DNA from: JAWPMT01 sp965267435
Lineage (GTDB): Bacteria; Bacteroidota; Bacteroidia; Cytophagales; Cyclobacteriaceae
NCBI GenBank assembly: GCA_965267435.1
Contig: OZ253960.1
Span: 682,001-746,000 of the forward strand
Direction: 5' to 3'
Length of the DNA stretch: 64,000 bases
Shown in pieces: positions 52,915 through 61,072 of this stretch (position 1 is its first letter; every line of letters begins with the position of its first letter). The position numbers and the translations under genes were made by a program. Under the pieces are notes generated by a model. The model was given only the letters and a program-made list of their open reading frames with translations, searched no databases and was not told where the DNA came from.

Positions 52915-53088
52915 AGGCTTTGGTCAACACTAATGATTCCTGTGCTTGACTCATCTCGAGATCGATAGCCGGGGCCTTTCCTGATTTGCGCAAACACCTG
53001 CGCCTTCGTTGCGATAATCAATTACGAATTGCCACACCCCTTGGCCACCTTCATACCATCAACTTGAAGAGAGGATTATTAAAATCAT

Positions 53089-53805
53089 ATGGAAATGGCA
53101 CTTTATCGAAAATCACTGATTATAGCGGTGCTTGGCTTACTTTCAAGCATTTTTAGCGTTGAATTGAACGCTCAGATAACGGTCGATAGTCTCGTCGTAG
53201 GACAGACCATCGAGGTAGAGATGCATAATGGAGAGGAATACCGGGGTGTCTTCCAGCGTGTTTCTGACGGCGCAGTACCCCTTAGCTCCTCACTAGCTAA
53301 AAAAAGTAAAGCGGACAAGAAATTTTTCAGTGTGCGTGTTGATGAACTCGACTCGAGTTCCACGTTTGGTCTGTTAGTGAAGCTCGAAGACAGTACCATC
53401 ACCATCCTGGATTATGAAGATCTGCGGACCACGCACACTTTTAGGTATGAGAACATAGCGAGGGTATTATATTATAGAAGAGGAGTTTTTGTTACTGGTT
53501 TCTGGATTGGTTTTGGAGTATCCGCTTTGCCTGTAATTGGGCTTGTCGCCGCTGCAGCTGTTGACTGGCCCGAGTATTTGGTAATATATATCCCACTTGG
53601 ACTGTCGGTCATGTTAGTCGCCGGGACCATTGGGGGCTTAATTGGTCTGATCCCGAAAGTTAGCATTGACCAAAAAGTGAATGGTGATTTGAGCCTTTTT
53701 CAAAAACGTCGAAAGCGATTGGAGAGATTCCAAATGAAAACACCTTTCCGAGTCCATAGAACAAAAAAAGGCCGAATGAATATTGAGAGGTTGAAGAGCA
53801 AATAG
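53089..53805 (+). CDS. Unknown membrane protein with Sm-like beta domain
   Basis: This 238-residue protein has a signal-like N-terminus (LIIAVLGLLSSIFSVELNAQ). A small beta domain with VVGQTIEVEMHNGEEYRGVF looks like an SH3/Sm-type fold, and FGLLVKLEDSTITILDYEDL is a second strand set. Two hydrophobic helices (about residues 140-165 and 168-190) lead into a very basic C-terminal tail (KRRKRLERFQMK). I do not recognise a family name. The tail would be cytoplasmic if both helices span the membrane. Two in-frame ATGs (53089, 53095) are possible starts. Confidence 0.7.
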   Translation: MEMALYRKSLIIAVLGLLSSIFSVELNAQITVDSLVVGQTIEVEMHNGEEYRGVFQRVSDGAVPLSSSLAKKSKADKKFFSVRVDELDSSSTFGLLVKLEDSTITILDYEDLRTTHTFRYENIARVLYYRRGVFVTGFWIGFGVSALPVIGLVAAAAVDWPEYLVIYIPLGLSVMLVAGTIGGLIGLIPKVSIDQKVNGDLSLFQKRRKRLERFQMKTPFRVHRTKKGRMNIERLKSK

Positions 53806-54061
53806 AACTGCACGATAAAGAGTGAGCCACCAAAATGAAATACCCCGCACACGCCAGCGAATGGCTTGCGGTAACGTCGGCGACTTCTCACCAGGCGCAG
53901 TTCCTTCGACGTGGGGCTCATTGTCAGTCCCCAGCTATTTGAAGGCTCGGGGATTCCTACCTTCCCATATGTGGGCTATGTCCGTTATTTTTGATAGAAG
54001 AAATTAGTAGTTGGATACAACCATTTTTGCGATCAGTAAGTTGTTTGACAAAGGTTGAGGT

Positions 54062-54274
54062 ATGTTGTATTTTCTGGTTTTTCTCATGATTGATCTCGTG
54101 GTATGGTTTTTCATCTTTCGATTCTTCACCAAACCCCAACAACCCAGAAAACGTCCACCCAAGCGAGATTCTGACGATTCCGATGGAGGATTGACACTCA
54201 ACGATGTGCCTGAGCTGGACCTACCTCCGGGTGTCACCCTGCCTGTCGAGGATCGCGAACTCGTCGAAGCTTAA
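54062..54274 (+). CDS. Small single-pass membrane protein with acidic tail
   Basis: This 70-residue protein has one aromatic membrane helix (MLYFLVFLMIDLVVWFFIFR). A proline/basic linker KPQQPRKRPPKRD follows, then an acidic C-terminus (DSDDSDGG, VEDRELVEA). The charge pattern puts the tail in the cytoplasm. No family is recognised. It precedes the DUF1080 genes by 89 bp, but a functional link is not evident. Confidence 0.5.
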   Translation: MLYFLVFLMIDLVVWFFIFRFFTKPQQPRKRPPKRDSDDSDGGLTLNDVPELDLPPGVTLPVEDRELVEA

Positions 54275-54363
54275 TTTTCCTCCATTCCGGGCTGAGTTTC
54301 GGAATAAGTCCGAGCTCCAAAAAATGCTATATCTTCGGAGAAACTGTAAACCCAAACTCCGAT

Positions 54364-54957
54364 ATGAATGCCTATCCTCTGCTGCTGGCTCTCCTTCTGG
54401 CCACAGCCACTTCTGATCAACAAACGATCAACCTTTTCAATGGCGAAAACCTGGACGGCTGGACCATCTACGGTACCGAAAAATGGTTCGTAGAAAAGGG
54501 CCTCCTCGTCTGCGAAAGTGGTCCCGACAAAGGCTATGGTTACCTGGCCACCGACGAGTTCTACGACAACTTCGAGTTGACCGTGGACTTCAAGCAGGAA
54601 GCCAATGGCAATAGTGGCATCTTTTTTCGATCCACCATTGAGGGCACCAAGATCGCCGGCTGGCAGGTAGAGGTCGCACCTCCAGGTAGCAACAGTGGAG
54701 GGATCTATGAGTCCTACGGACGCGGTTGGCTGATCCAGCCCGACTCAGAGAAAGACAAAGCCCTCAAGATGGGCAAGTGGAACACGATGAAGATCCGGGC
54801 TGACGGGTCGAAGATCACGACATGGCTCAACGGCACCCAAATGGTCGAGATCGACGATGAGAAGATTGGAGAAGGCAAAGGGTCCATCGCCCTGCAGATC
54901 CACGACGGTGGGGGCATCAGAGTGAAGTGGAGAAACCTTAAAGTGACACCATTATGA
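54364..54957 (+). CDS. DUF1080 protein, 3-keto-glycoside hydrolase-like
   Basis: This 197-residue protein has a short signal-like start (MNAYPLLLALLLATATSD) and a concanavalin-type beta-sandwich of the DUF1080 family: INLFNGENLDGWTIYGTEKW, NFELTVDFKQEANGNSGIFF, GGIYESYGRGWL and GSIALQIHDGGGIRVKWRNL. Members from Bacteroides hydrolyse glycosides that carry a 3-keto group. It overlaps the next DUF1080 gene by 4 bp (ATGA), and a Tat-type Gfo/Idh/MocA oxidoreductase follows, which fits a sugar oxidation-then-cleavage route. Confidence 0.85.
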   Translation: MNAYPLLLALLLATATSDQQTINLFNGENLDGWTIYGTEKWFVEKGLLVCESGPDKGYGYLATDEFYDNFELTVDFKQEANGNSGIFFRSTIEGTKIAGWQVEVAPPGSNSGGIYESYGRGWLIQPDSEKDKALKMGKWNTMKIRADGSKITTWLNGTQMVEIDDEKIGEGKGSIALQIHDGGGIRVKWRNLKVTPL

Positions 54958-55655
54958 AAAGCAAACAGCGATTCATGGCCATAGGAGCTGCCGCACTGGT
55001 ACTTTCCGCATGTACGCCGGAGGGAGGATCTTCAGCAGGCAATGCTTCCACGGAAGAAAGCGCGGCCCCGGCTGCAAGTGCCTTCCAGGAACTGTTCAAT
55101 GGTGAAAACCTCGACGGCTGGTTGGGCAACAAAGACTCCTACGTCGTCGAAGACGGCATGATCGTCATCCGGCCCGAAGGCGGGGGTAGTGGAGGCAACC
55201 TCTACACCGAAAAGGAATATGGCAGCTTCATCTTCCAGTTCGAATTCCAGCTAACTCCCGGTGCCAACAACGGCCTTGGGATTCACACCCCACCGGAGGG
55301 AGATGCAGCATACCTGGGCAAGGAAATACAGATCCTTGATCACACCCACGAGAAGTACGCCGAGATCAAGCCCTACCAAAAGCATGGCTCCATTTATGGC
55401 ATGGTGGCGGCCAAAACAGGCTTCCTCAAGCCCGTCGGCGAGTGGAATGAAGAGGAAGTCCGGGTCGAAGGCAACAAGATCAAAGTGACCCTCAATGGCA
55501 ATGTCATTATCGATGCCGACCTCGATGAGGTCACCAAAGATGGGACGCTCGATGGTCGGGACCATCCCGGACTGCAGAAGACCAGCGGTCATATTGCTTT
55601 CTGCGGCCATGGGGACGTCGTCCGCTTTCGCAACATTCGTATTCAAGAACTTTAA
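54954..55655 (+). CDS. DUF1080 lipoprotein, 3-keto-glycoside hydrolase-like
   Basis: This 233-residue protein has a lipoprotein signal with the lipobox LSAC-TPEG. A Ser/Ala/Glu-rich linker follows, then a DUF1080 domain: QELFNGENLDGWLGNKDSYV, FIFQFEFQLTPGANNGLGIH and GHIAFCGHGDVVRFRNIRIQ. It differs clearly from its neighbour, so the pair may split specificity or location (periplasmic versus outer-membrane bound). It is co-transcribed with both neighbours: a 4-bp overlap before and an 11-bp gap after. Confidence 0.87.
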   Translation: MKSKQRFMAIGAAALVLSACTPEGGSSAGNASTEESAAPAASAFQELFNGENLDGWLGNKDSYVVEDGMIVIRPEGGGSGGNLYTEKEYGSFIFQFEFQLTPGANNGLGIHTPPEGDAAYLGKEIQILDHTHEKYAEIKPYQKHGSIYGMVAAKTGFLKPVGEWNEEEVRVEGNKIKVTLNGNVIIDADLDEVTKDGTLDGRDHPGLQKTSGHIAFCGHGDVVRFRNIRIQEL

Positions 55656-55666
55656 AACCCTACGCT

Positions 55667-56971
55667 ATGTCTGAGATGATCAAAAGTACGTCCGCCAGCC
55701 GCCGTCGCTTTCTGAAGCAAGGTGGAGCCGCAGCACTGGGCTTCACGATACTCCCGTCCCTGTACGGCAGAGTTGCTCCCAGTGATCGGCTGCGCGTGGC
55801 GCATATTGGAGTAGGAGGCATGGGCAATGCCCACATGCGGTGGTTTGCGGGATTGCCTGACGTGGAGATCGTTGCGCTTTGTGACGTGGATCAGACGCAT
55901 CTGCAGAAGAGCCTGAGAACTACCCGAGAAGAATTACAGCCAGGCGTTACCGTAGATACCTACAAAGATTTTCGACGGGTACTGGAGCGCGATGACATTG
56001 ACGCAATCACCTGCGCCACGCCCGACCACTGGCATGCGCAGATTGCCACATTGGCTTTTGATGCCGGTAAGGACGTCTACGGGGAAAAGCCCCTGTCTTA
56101 CGATGTGGCCGAAGGACAGATGATGCTCAAGAGCATGCGCAAAAACAAGCGCGTCTTTCAGTTGGGGACACAGATCCATGCCGGGGACAACTATCACCGG
56201 GTGGTGGAGATCATCCGCTCCGGGGCCATAGGCAACGTACATGCCGTACGGCTTTGGAAAACCGGCGCTCCTCCCGATCTCGGCAATCCACAGCCCCAAA
56301 AGGTGCCAAGCACCCTGGACTGGGATATGTGGCAGGGGCCCGCACCTGAGCGCGAGTACATGCCCGAGCGGTGCCACTTCAACTATCGCTACTTCCTCGA
56401 CTACTCCGGTGGCGTCTTTGCCGATTTCTGGTGCCACATCGCCGACATCGCATTTTGGGCGGTGGAGCCCAAGGGACTTACATCGGTCAGCGCTCGCGGA
56501 GAGGTAGCCGATGGCGTCTTGGACACACCGAAGTGGATAGATATTGATTATGAGTTTGAGGGCCTGAAAGTCCTGTGGACCTCTGAGCCTCCCGATGTGC
56601 CGGGAGCTGCTGAGCGAAGTATCGGGGCTTATTTCGAGGGGGACAAGGGGACGTTGATTTGCGACTACAGTACGATGGAGGTGCGGATAGATGGCAAGGT
56701 GGAGGACATGGCGGACCTGCCGGAGACGGTCAAGCGTTCGCCGGGGCATCAGCAAAACTTTGTGGACAGTGTGAAGTCCCGAGAGGTCTCGGAGTCGCAC
56801 CTGATCTATGCGCGCGAAATGACATTGCCCATGCATCTGGGGCTGATTTCCTGGAGACTGGGACGTCCGCTCGAGTGGAACAGCAAGAAGGAGAAGTTCA
56901 AGGGTGATAGCGAGGCCAACGACCTGTTGAGCAGAACACCTCGCGAGAAGTGGAATCTGGCAGGTGCGTAA
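55667..56971 (+). CDS. Tat-exported Gfo/Idh/MocA-family oxidoreductase
   Basis: This 434-residue protein has a twin-arginine signal (SRRRFLKQGGAAALGFTILP), the NAD(P)-binding start RVAHIGVGGMGNAHM, ITCATPDHWHAQIATLAFDA and the family lysine in DVYGEKPLSYD. Its C-terminal half has YRYFLDYSGGVFADFWCHIA. The role is probably periplasmic oxidation or reduction of a sugar at C3, the step that would create substrates for the DUF1080 hydrolases encoded just before it. It is a paralogue of the enzyme at 19836-21167, with the same fold and a different N-terminal signal. Confidence 0.9.
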   Translation: MSEMIKSTSASRRRFLKQGGAAALGFTILPSLYGRVAPSDRLRVAHIGVGGMGNAHMRWFAGLPDVEIVALCDVDQTHLQKSLRTTREELQPGVTVDTYKDFRRVLERDDIDAITCATPDHWHAQIATLAFDAGKDVYGEKPLSYDVAEGQMMLKSMRKNKRVFQLGTQIHAGDNYHRVVEIIRSGAIGNVHAVRLWKTGAPPDLGNPQPQKVPSTLDWDMWQGPAPEREYMPERCHFNYRYFLDYSGGVFADFWCHIADIAFWAVEPKGLTSVSARGEVADGVLDTPKWIDIDYEFEGLKVLWTSEPPDVPGAAERSIGAYFEGDKGTLICDYSTMEVRIDGKVEDMADLPETVKRSPGHQQNFVDSVKSREVSESHLIYAREMTLPMHLGLISWRLGRPLEWNSKKEKFKGDSEANDLLSRTPREKWNLAGA

Positions 56972-57457
56972 CAGTGGCTGGAAGGGAGCAGCACAGGGAG
57001 AGGGTTGTGGATAGGTCAGTGCCGGCTATACGCTTGTATCCTCGCCGCGCTTACCGACGCAACTTGCCATGCGGGATACCGCTGCTATCCGGGCTAGGGG
57101 GTCATGTTGTGGTCCGTGGAAGAGGCTTTCAATGAGTATCATGGGCGACATGAACTAAAAACTTTCATTCTTGTTAAAACATTTGTCTGGTTTTGACGAT
57201 TATTGCTGTACTAAAAGCATTCACTAAAGAGAAGTTTAAGAATCTATTTTGAGTTTTTGACCTTTGGGAAATCCTCAGCAACAGCTGAGGCTTTTCTTTT
57301 TATAGCCCCCAGAGGTGCTTTCCGCAAAGTCTTCTTCCAACTCCAATCCTCCCTCAAAGGAGATAATCAAAGAAATATTAAGCGAACTGAAACCTTCTCT
57401 CACAGATCTCGATTATATGTATGTACATTTAATTTATATACATCTATTTCAACAATC
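56972..57457 (+). other. Long intergenic region with an isolated terminator
   Basis: No convincing gene is seen in these 486 bp. The second half is AT-rich and contains a terminator hairpin at 57273-57300, about 300 bp after the last stop codon. This may mean a long 3' untranslated region or an unrecognised small transcript. Confidence 0.45.
57273..57300 (+). terminator. Intrinsic terminator in the gap before the SnoaL-like gene
   Basis: CCTCAGC (57273-57279) pairs with GCTGAGG (57284-57290) around an AACA loop and is followed by a T-rich tract, CTTTTCTTTT. Confidence 0.75.
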
Positions 57458-57820
57458 ATGACATTAGCGGAAAAGACAGCAGACATTTACAACTTGATTG
57501 GCCAGGGGCAGTTGCTCGATGCATTTGACAAATACTATGCAGAGAATGTAGTGATGACCGAGCCGCGTGGCACCCGAGAAGGCAAAGCAACTTGCCGGGA
57601 CTATGAAGTCCAGTTCATCAATTCAGTACAGGAGGTACACGGTATGGAGGTGAAGTCGATCGCAGCCGATGCAAATGATGACGACAATGGTACTGTTTTT
57701 CATGAGACATCCATGGACGTGACATTCAAGGACGGTAACCGAATGAACCTGGAGCAAGTAGGCGTGATGCAATGGAAAGATGGGCAGATCGTTCATGAGC
57801 GATTCTACTATCAGGGATAA
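57458..57820 (+). CDS. SnoaL-like (NTF2 fold) small protein
   Basis: This 120-residue protein has the SnoaL/NTF2-like pattern: a helical start (TADIYNLIGQGQLLDAFDKY), YYAENVVMTEPRGTREGKAT and a final sheet ending QVGVMQWKDGQIVHERFYYQ. Such proteins form cone-shaped dimers with a ligand pocket. Some are isomerases or cyclases, and many are uncharacterised stress proteins. I use the ATG at 57458 because the fold begins there; the frame continues upstream through the intergenic terminator, which rules out the longer start. Confidence 0.85.
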   Translation: MTLAEKTADIYNLIGQGQLLDAFDKYYAENVVMTEPRGTREGKATCRDYEVQFINSVQEVHGMEVKSIAADANDDDNGTVFHETSMDVTFKDGNRMNLEQVGVMQWKDGQIVHERFYYQG

Positions 57821-57842
57821 TCTTCCCATTCGAAGACATCAA

Positions 57843-57880
57843 AAAAGGCGACCCCATTCGGAGTCGCCTTTTCCTTTTTT
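57843..57880. terminator. Bidirectional terminator
   Basis: AAAAGGCGAC (57843-57852) pairs with GTCGCCTTTT (57863-57872), with T-rich DNA on one side and A-rich on the other. It ends the SnoaL-like gene on the plus strand and the convergent exported-protein gene on the minus strand. Confidence 0.85.
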
Positions 57881-57894
57881 ATTCAATATTCTGA

Positions 57895-58329
57895 TTACAG
57901 AGATTCGCTGAATGCGATCTGGGTTCTGTAGGCATCGTACTTCTCTTTCATTTCACCAGCCACTGCCGTCTTCACTGCTTTGTAGACTGCCGCACCACCA
58001 AGCATTTTGGTAGCGAGATCGCTATTCACACTTTTGATCGCGTCGATTCGGTCACTCTTCAGCGTGTTGACATTTTCCAGAAACTTCGCCTCGAAGTCGT
58101 TGGCAGGCTCTTCGCCTTTGCTCAACTCGAGGTATCGCTGGCCAGTCATTCCTTCTTGTCTTTTTATCATCGCGTTGATTGAAGTACTGATGTCTGCCTT
58201 CATCTGGTCGATGACCTCGGTCATCAGCGCGTACTTCCATACATGTTCGTCAGTGATCTCCAGCTCGTCCTGGGCTGACGCCAGGTTCATCATACATACA
58301 GCGGCCACTGCCAAAATGAGTCGTTTCAT
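57895..58329 (-). CDS. Small exported helical protein of unknown function
   Basis: This 144-residue protein has a clear signal peptide ending NLASAQDE. The mature part is helical and charged, with EVIDQMKADISTSINAMIKR and LKSDRIDAIKSVNSDLATKM. I know no characterised family. A promoter with a perfect -7 box (58393-58386) lies about 55 bp upstream, and a bidirectional terminator follows, so it is a single-gene unit. Confidence 0.75.
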   Translation of the reverse strand: MKRLILAVAAVCMMNLASAQDELEITDEHVWKYALMTEVIDQMKADISTSINAMIKRQEGMTGQRYLELSKGEEPANDFEAKFLENVNTLKSDRIDAIKSVNSDLATKMLGGAAVYKAVKTAVAGEMKEKYDAYRTQIAFSESL

Positions 58330-58385
58330 AGGTCTGTTTTTCTTTTCTGTTTTACATTAAAAATCCTGGGTACTTAACAAGCCAC

Positions 58386-58393
58386 CAAAGGTA
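58386..58393 (-). promoter_or_regulatory. -7 box of the small exported protein gene
   Basis: On the minus strand 58393-58386 reads TACCTTTG, a perfect TAnnTTTG element, with TTTT about 20 nt upstream as a weak -33. The predicted leader is about 50 nt. Confidence 0.45.
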
Positions 58394-58604
58394 TCCTCTA
58401 AGGTTCAACTGAAAAATTTTCTCTTGTATGGAAGGTTATTCCGGATGACAAACTTGCGTTACCACGGGCTTTGGCGGTAAGTGCTTCCTCGAAATGCCGG
58501 TTTGATCACATTTTCGTAATCAAACCCATCATTTTCGACCTACCCCTGTGACAATACTCTTCGTATTCAGTTTAGTGATAGCACTACTTTAATCCGATAG
58601 ACCC

Positions 58605-59519
58605 ATGCAAGAATCCAAAGCCAATCCTCGATTTCCTTCATTGCCTCTTGAGGCCTGGGAGGATGCCAAGATCACGCTGCACCTGTGGTTGCAGATCGTC
58701 GGCAAAGTCCAGCTGGACCTCATGCCGAGGCGCAATCATTGGTGGAACATTACCTTTCTCGTAGGTGCCAGAGGGCTCAAAGGTCGGCCAGTCCCCCATG
58801 AGAAGGGCACCTTTGAATTTGAGTTTGACTTTCAGCAGCATGCGTTCGTCATTCATACCAGTTGGGGAGAGCGAAGGAGTTTTCCGCTGGAAGATGGCCT
58901 CTCGGTAGCCAGTTTCCACGCACAGTTCTTCAAGTTGTTGGACTCTCTGGATATCAAAACAAAGATCATCCCCGTTCCTTACGATCATCCGTGCAAGGAG
59001 GCCTTTCACGAATGTGAGACGCATCACAGCTACAATCCTGAGTATGTCCATCGCTTTTGGCAGGTGATCGTCACGGTGGACCATATCTTCAAAAAATTCG
59101 CTGGGGGATTCATCGGCAAAGTGAGTCCGTCACAACTGTACTGGCATCACATGGACCTTGCTGTCACGCGTTTCAGTGGGAAGGCCGGTCCTAAGCTCCC
59201 AGCCAGTAGCACAAAGGCTGATAAGGAAGCCTATTCCCATGAGGTGATCAGCGCTGGGTTTTGGGCTGGCGATGAGCAGGTACGAGGGGCGGCTTTTTAT
59301 AGCTATACATATCCCTCACCTGACGGACTCGACCAGGCCACACTGCAGCCGAGCTCGGCCCAGTGGGTTGATGCCAACGGGAGCCCAATGGCCACGCTGA
59401 TGTACGATGATCTGATCAAGTCAGATGATCCCGAGCGGGATCTGTTGGCATTTCTGCAGAGTAGTTACGATGCGGGAGCGACGTTGGCGAACTGGCCGGC
59501 TGATTTGGTCGCAGACTAG
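58605..59519 (+). CDS. DUF5996 family protein
   Basis: This 304-residue cytoplasmic protein matches DUF5996: SLPLEAWEDAKITLHLWLQI at the start, LMPRRNHWWNITFLVGARGL, and IKTKIIPVPYDHPCKEAFHE. A second half has YVHRFWQVIVTVDHIFKKFA, AVTRFSGKAGPKLP and SHEVISAGFWAGDEQVRGAA. The family occurs widely in environmental bacteria with no proven activity. It has no clear partners here; the next genes are a separate signalling group. Confidence 0.8.
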   Translation: MQESKANPRFPSLPLEAWEDAKITLHLWLQIVGKVQLDLMPRRNHWWNITFLVGARGLKGRPVPHEKGTFEFEFDFQQHAFVIHTSWGERRSFPLEDGLSVASFHAQFFKLLDSLDIKTKIIPVPYDHPCKEAFHECETHHSYNPEYVHRFWQVIVTVDHIFKKFAGGFIGKVSPSQLYWHHMDLAVTRFSGKAGPKLPASSTKADKEAYSHEVISAGFWAGDEQVRGAAFYSYTYPSPDGLDQATLQPSSAQWVDANGSPMATLMYDDLIKSDDPERDLLAFLQSSYDAGATLANWPADLVAD

Positions 59520-59530
59520 GCACAAAAAAC

Positions 59531-59557
59531 GAAGAGGCCCCTGGGAGGGACCTCTTC
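59531..59557 (+). terminator. Possible terminator hairpin after DUF5996
   Basis: GAAGAGG (59531-59537) pairs with CCTCTTC (59551-59557), with two more G-C pairs inside, 11 bp after the stop. The following T-tract is poor, so termination may be partial. Confidence 0.45.
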
Positions 59558-59902
59558 ATCGCTTACTGTACTGCTTCTGATATTTTGAAGCAGCTGCCGA
59601 CGAAGAACCACCAACGTCGACTTACCAAACCAACCTAAAAACAAACAACCATTTGTAGACTTGACAGAAACTGTAACGATCGCTTCCGTCATTTTTAGTA
59701 CAAGGGTAGGCGGGTTTTTTTTCTGACGTCAGGTAGGAGGTTGAAAATACGCTGCTGTCCGACCAGCGGGCTTTTTTGCATGTCGCAAGCCATTTCCCCC
59801 GCGCAATTACCATTCGACCGGAAAATCATGCGACTCGACCGTGTTTTCCGCATGAGCTGCTGTGCGCCAGTATTTTCGGATATTCAATCGTTATTGCGTA
59901 CT

Positions 59903-60985
59903 ATGTTTCTACCAAATGCGCAGGTCAGTCAATTACTTGAGAACCTGCATAAAGACGGAGTCAACTTGCTGATGATAGCTGAGGAGACTGACATCGACAT
60001 TTCTGCATTCATCTCAAAGGCCTCTGAGGGTGGATTCACAATCGCCGGAGGGATCTTCCCTCGCGTTATCGAGGACGGCGACCACCATACGCACGGTGTA
60101 ATTCTCAAGCACGTAGTTACCGAATCGAAGCCCACTATGATTCAGCCAATCTCTGAGATAGTGGCCGACTTCCAGTTGCCCACTCTGTCCGAATCCACCA
60201 AGTCCTGTCTCATCTTTCTGGATGGCCTGATGCAGGAGATTCCACGATTTCTTGAATATGTCTACGGACAGTATTGGAATACCGTCAACTACGTGGGAGG
60301 AGGTGCTGGCTCATTGAGCCTGAGGCAGTCGCCATGCATATTCTCCAATGAAGGGCTGTTTCAGGATGCCGCCTTGATTATTCCATGCGACTGCGAGGCG
60401 CACCTGGGTGTCAATCATGGCTGGGTGAAGACTGCCGGGCCCTTTGTAGCCAACAAGACAGAAGGCAACAAAATACTGGAATTGAACTGGAGACCCGCTT
60501 TTGAGGTGTACAGTGAGGTAGTGGAACCTCAGTCTGAACGGAAATTCGATGACGCCGACTTCTTTGAGATCTCCAAGGGTTTTCCCTTTGGTATTCATCG
60601 GGAAGACGCCGAAGACATCGTTCGCGATCCGATAGCCGTGGATGAGGAGGGTGCGCTCATTTGTGTGGGGGCTGTCAGTGCCAATACGTCTTTGAACATC
60701 CTTAGCGGCAATAACGAAAGTCTGCTAGAGGGAGCGAGCAAGGCTTCAAAGCAGGCAATGGTAGGAGCGACGGCGAAGGATCTGCTTCTGGTCGACTGCA
60801 TTTCTCGCGTCTTGTATCTCGAAGATGATTTCGAACAGGAACTGGCAAGAGTGAAGAAGGAAATACGGAACGTAGGCGCTTCCTTGCCCGTGGAGGGAGT
60901 CCTGTCTATTGGGGAGATATCATCCGGAAGAGGGGGGTTCTTAGAGCTGTACAACAAGACGATTGTTGTGGCGGCATTTCAATAA
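59903..60985 (+). CDS. FIST-domain sensor protein
   Basis: This 360-residue protein has the FIST N-terminal domain: LLENLHKDGVNLLMIAEETD and GFTIAGGIFPRVIEDGDHHT, then LIFLDGLMQEIPRFLEYVYG, VNYVGGGAGSLSL and a SPCIFSNEGLFQDAALIIPC strand set. The FIST C-terminal domain follows (VYSEVVEPQSERKF, RDPIAVDEEGALICVGAV, LPVEGVLSIGEISSGRGGFL). FIST domains are thought to bind small ligands such as amino acids in signal transduction. Here the protein stands alone, 87 bp before a soluble PAS kinase and a LytTR regulator, so it may feed a signal to that kinase. I use the ATG at 59903, where homology begins; the frame is open further upstream. Confidence 0.82.
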   Translation: MFLPNAQVSQLLENLHKDGVNLLMIAEETDIDISAFISKASEGGFTIAGGIFPRVIEDGDHHTHGVILKHVVTESKPTMIQPISEIVADFQLPTLSESTKSCLIFLDGLMQEIPRFLEYVYGQYWNTVNYVGGGAGSLSLRQSPCIFSNEGLFQDAALIIPCDCEAHLGVNHGWVKTAGPFVANKTEGNKILELNWRPAFEVYSEVVEPQSERKFDDADFFEISKGFPFGIHREDAEDIVRDPIAVDEEGALICVGAVSANTSLNILSGNNESLLEGASKASKQAMVGATAKDLLLVDCISRVLYLEDDFEQELARVKKEIRNVGASLPVEGVLSIGEISSGRGGFLELYNKTIVVAAFQ

Positions 60986-61072
60986 CCACAACGTTTTGTG
61001 ATATCTTGTTGCTCATAGGCCAGAACACCAGATATAGTGACCCCTTGAAGTCCAATATCAGCAGTGAAGCGA

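Noticed and set aside
55934..56836. A 300-codon open frame on the minus strand opposite the second Gfo/Idh/MocA gene.
   Set aside because: It lies wholly antisense to a gene with full family motifs, and its translation is rich in His/Arg/Pro with no recognisable domain; it is a shadow of codon bias.
59741..59902. A longer FIST protein starting at 59741.
   Set aside because: The extra 54 residues are cysteine- and arginine-rich without a fold, and the FIST pattern begins at 59903. It remains possible, so the start is the least certain point of that gene.
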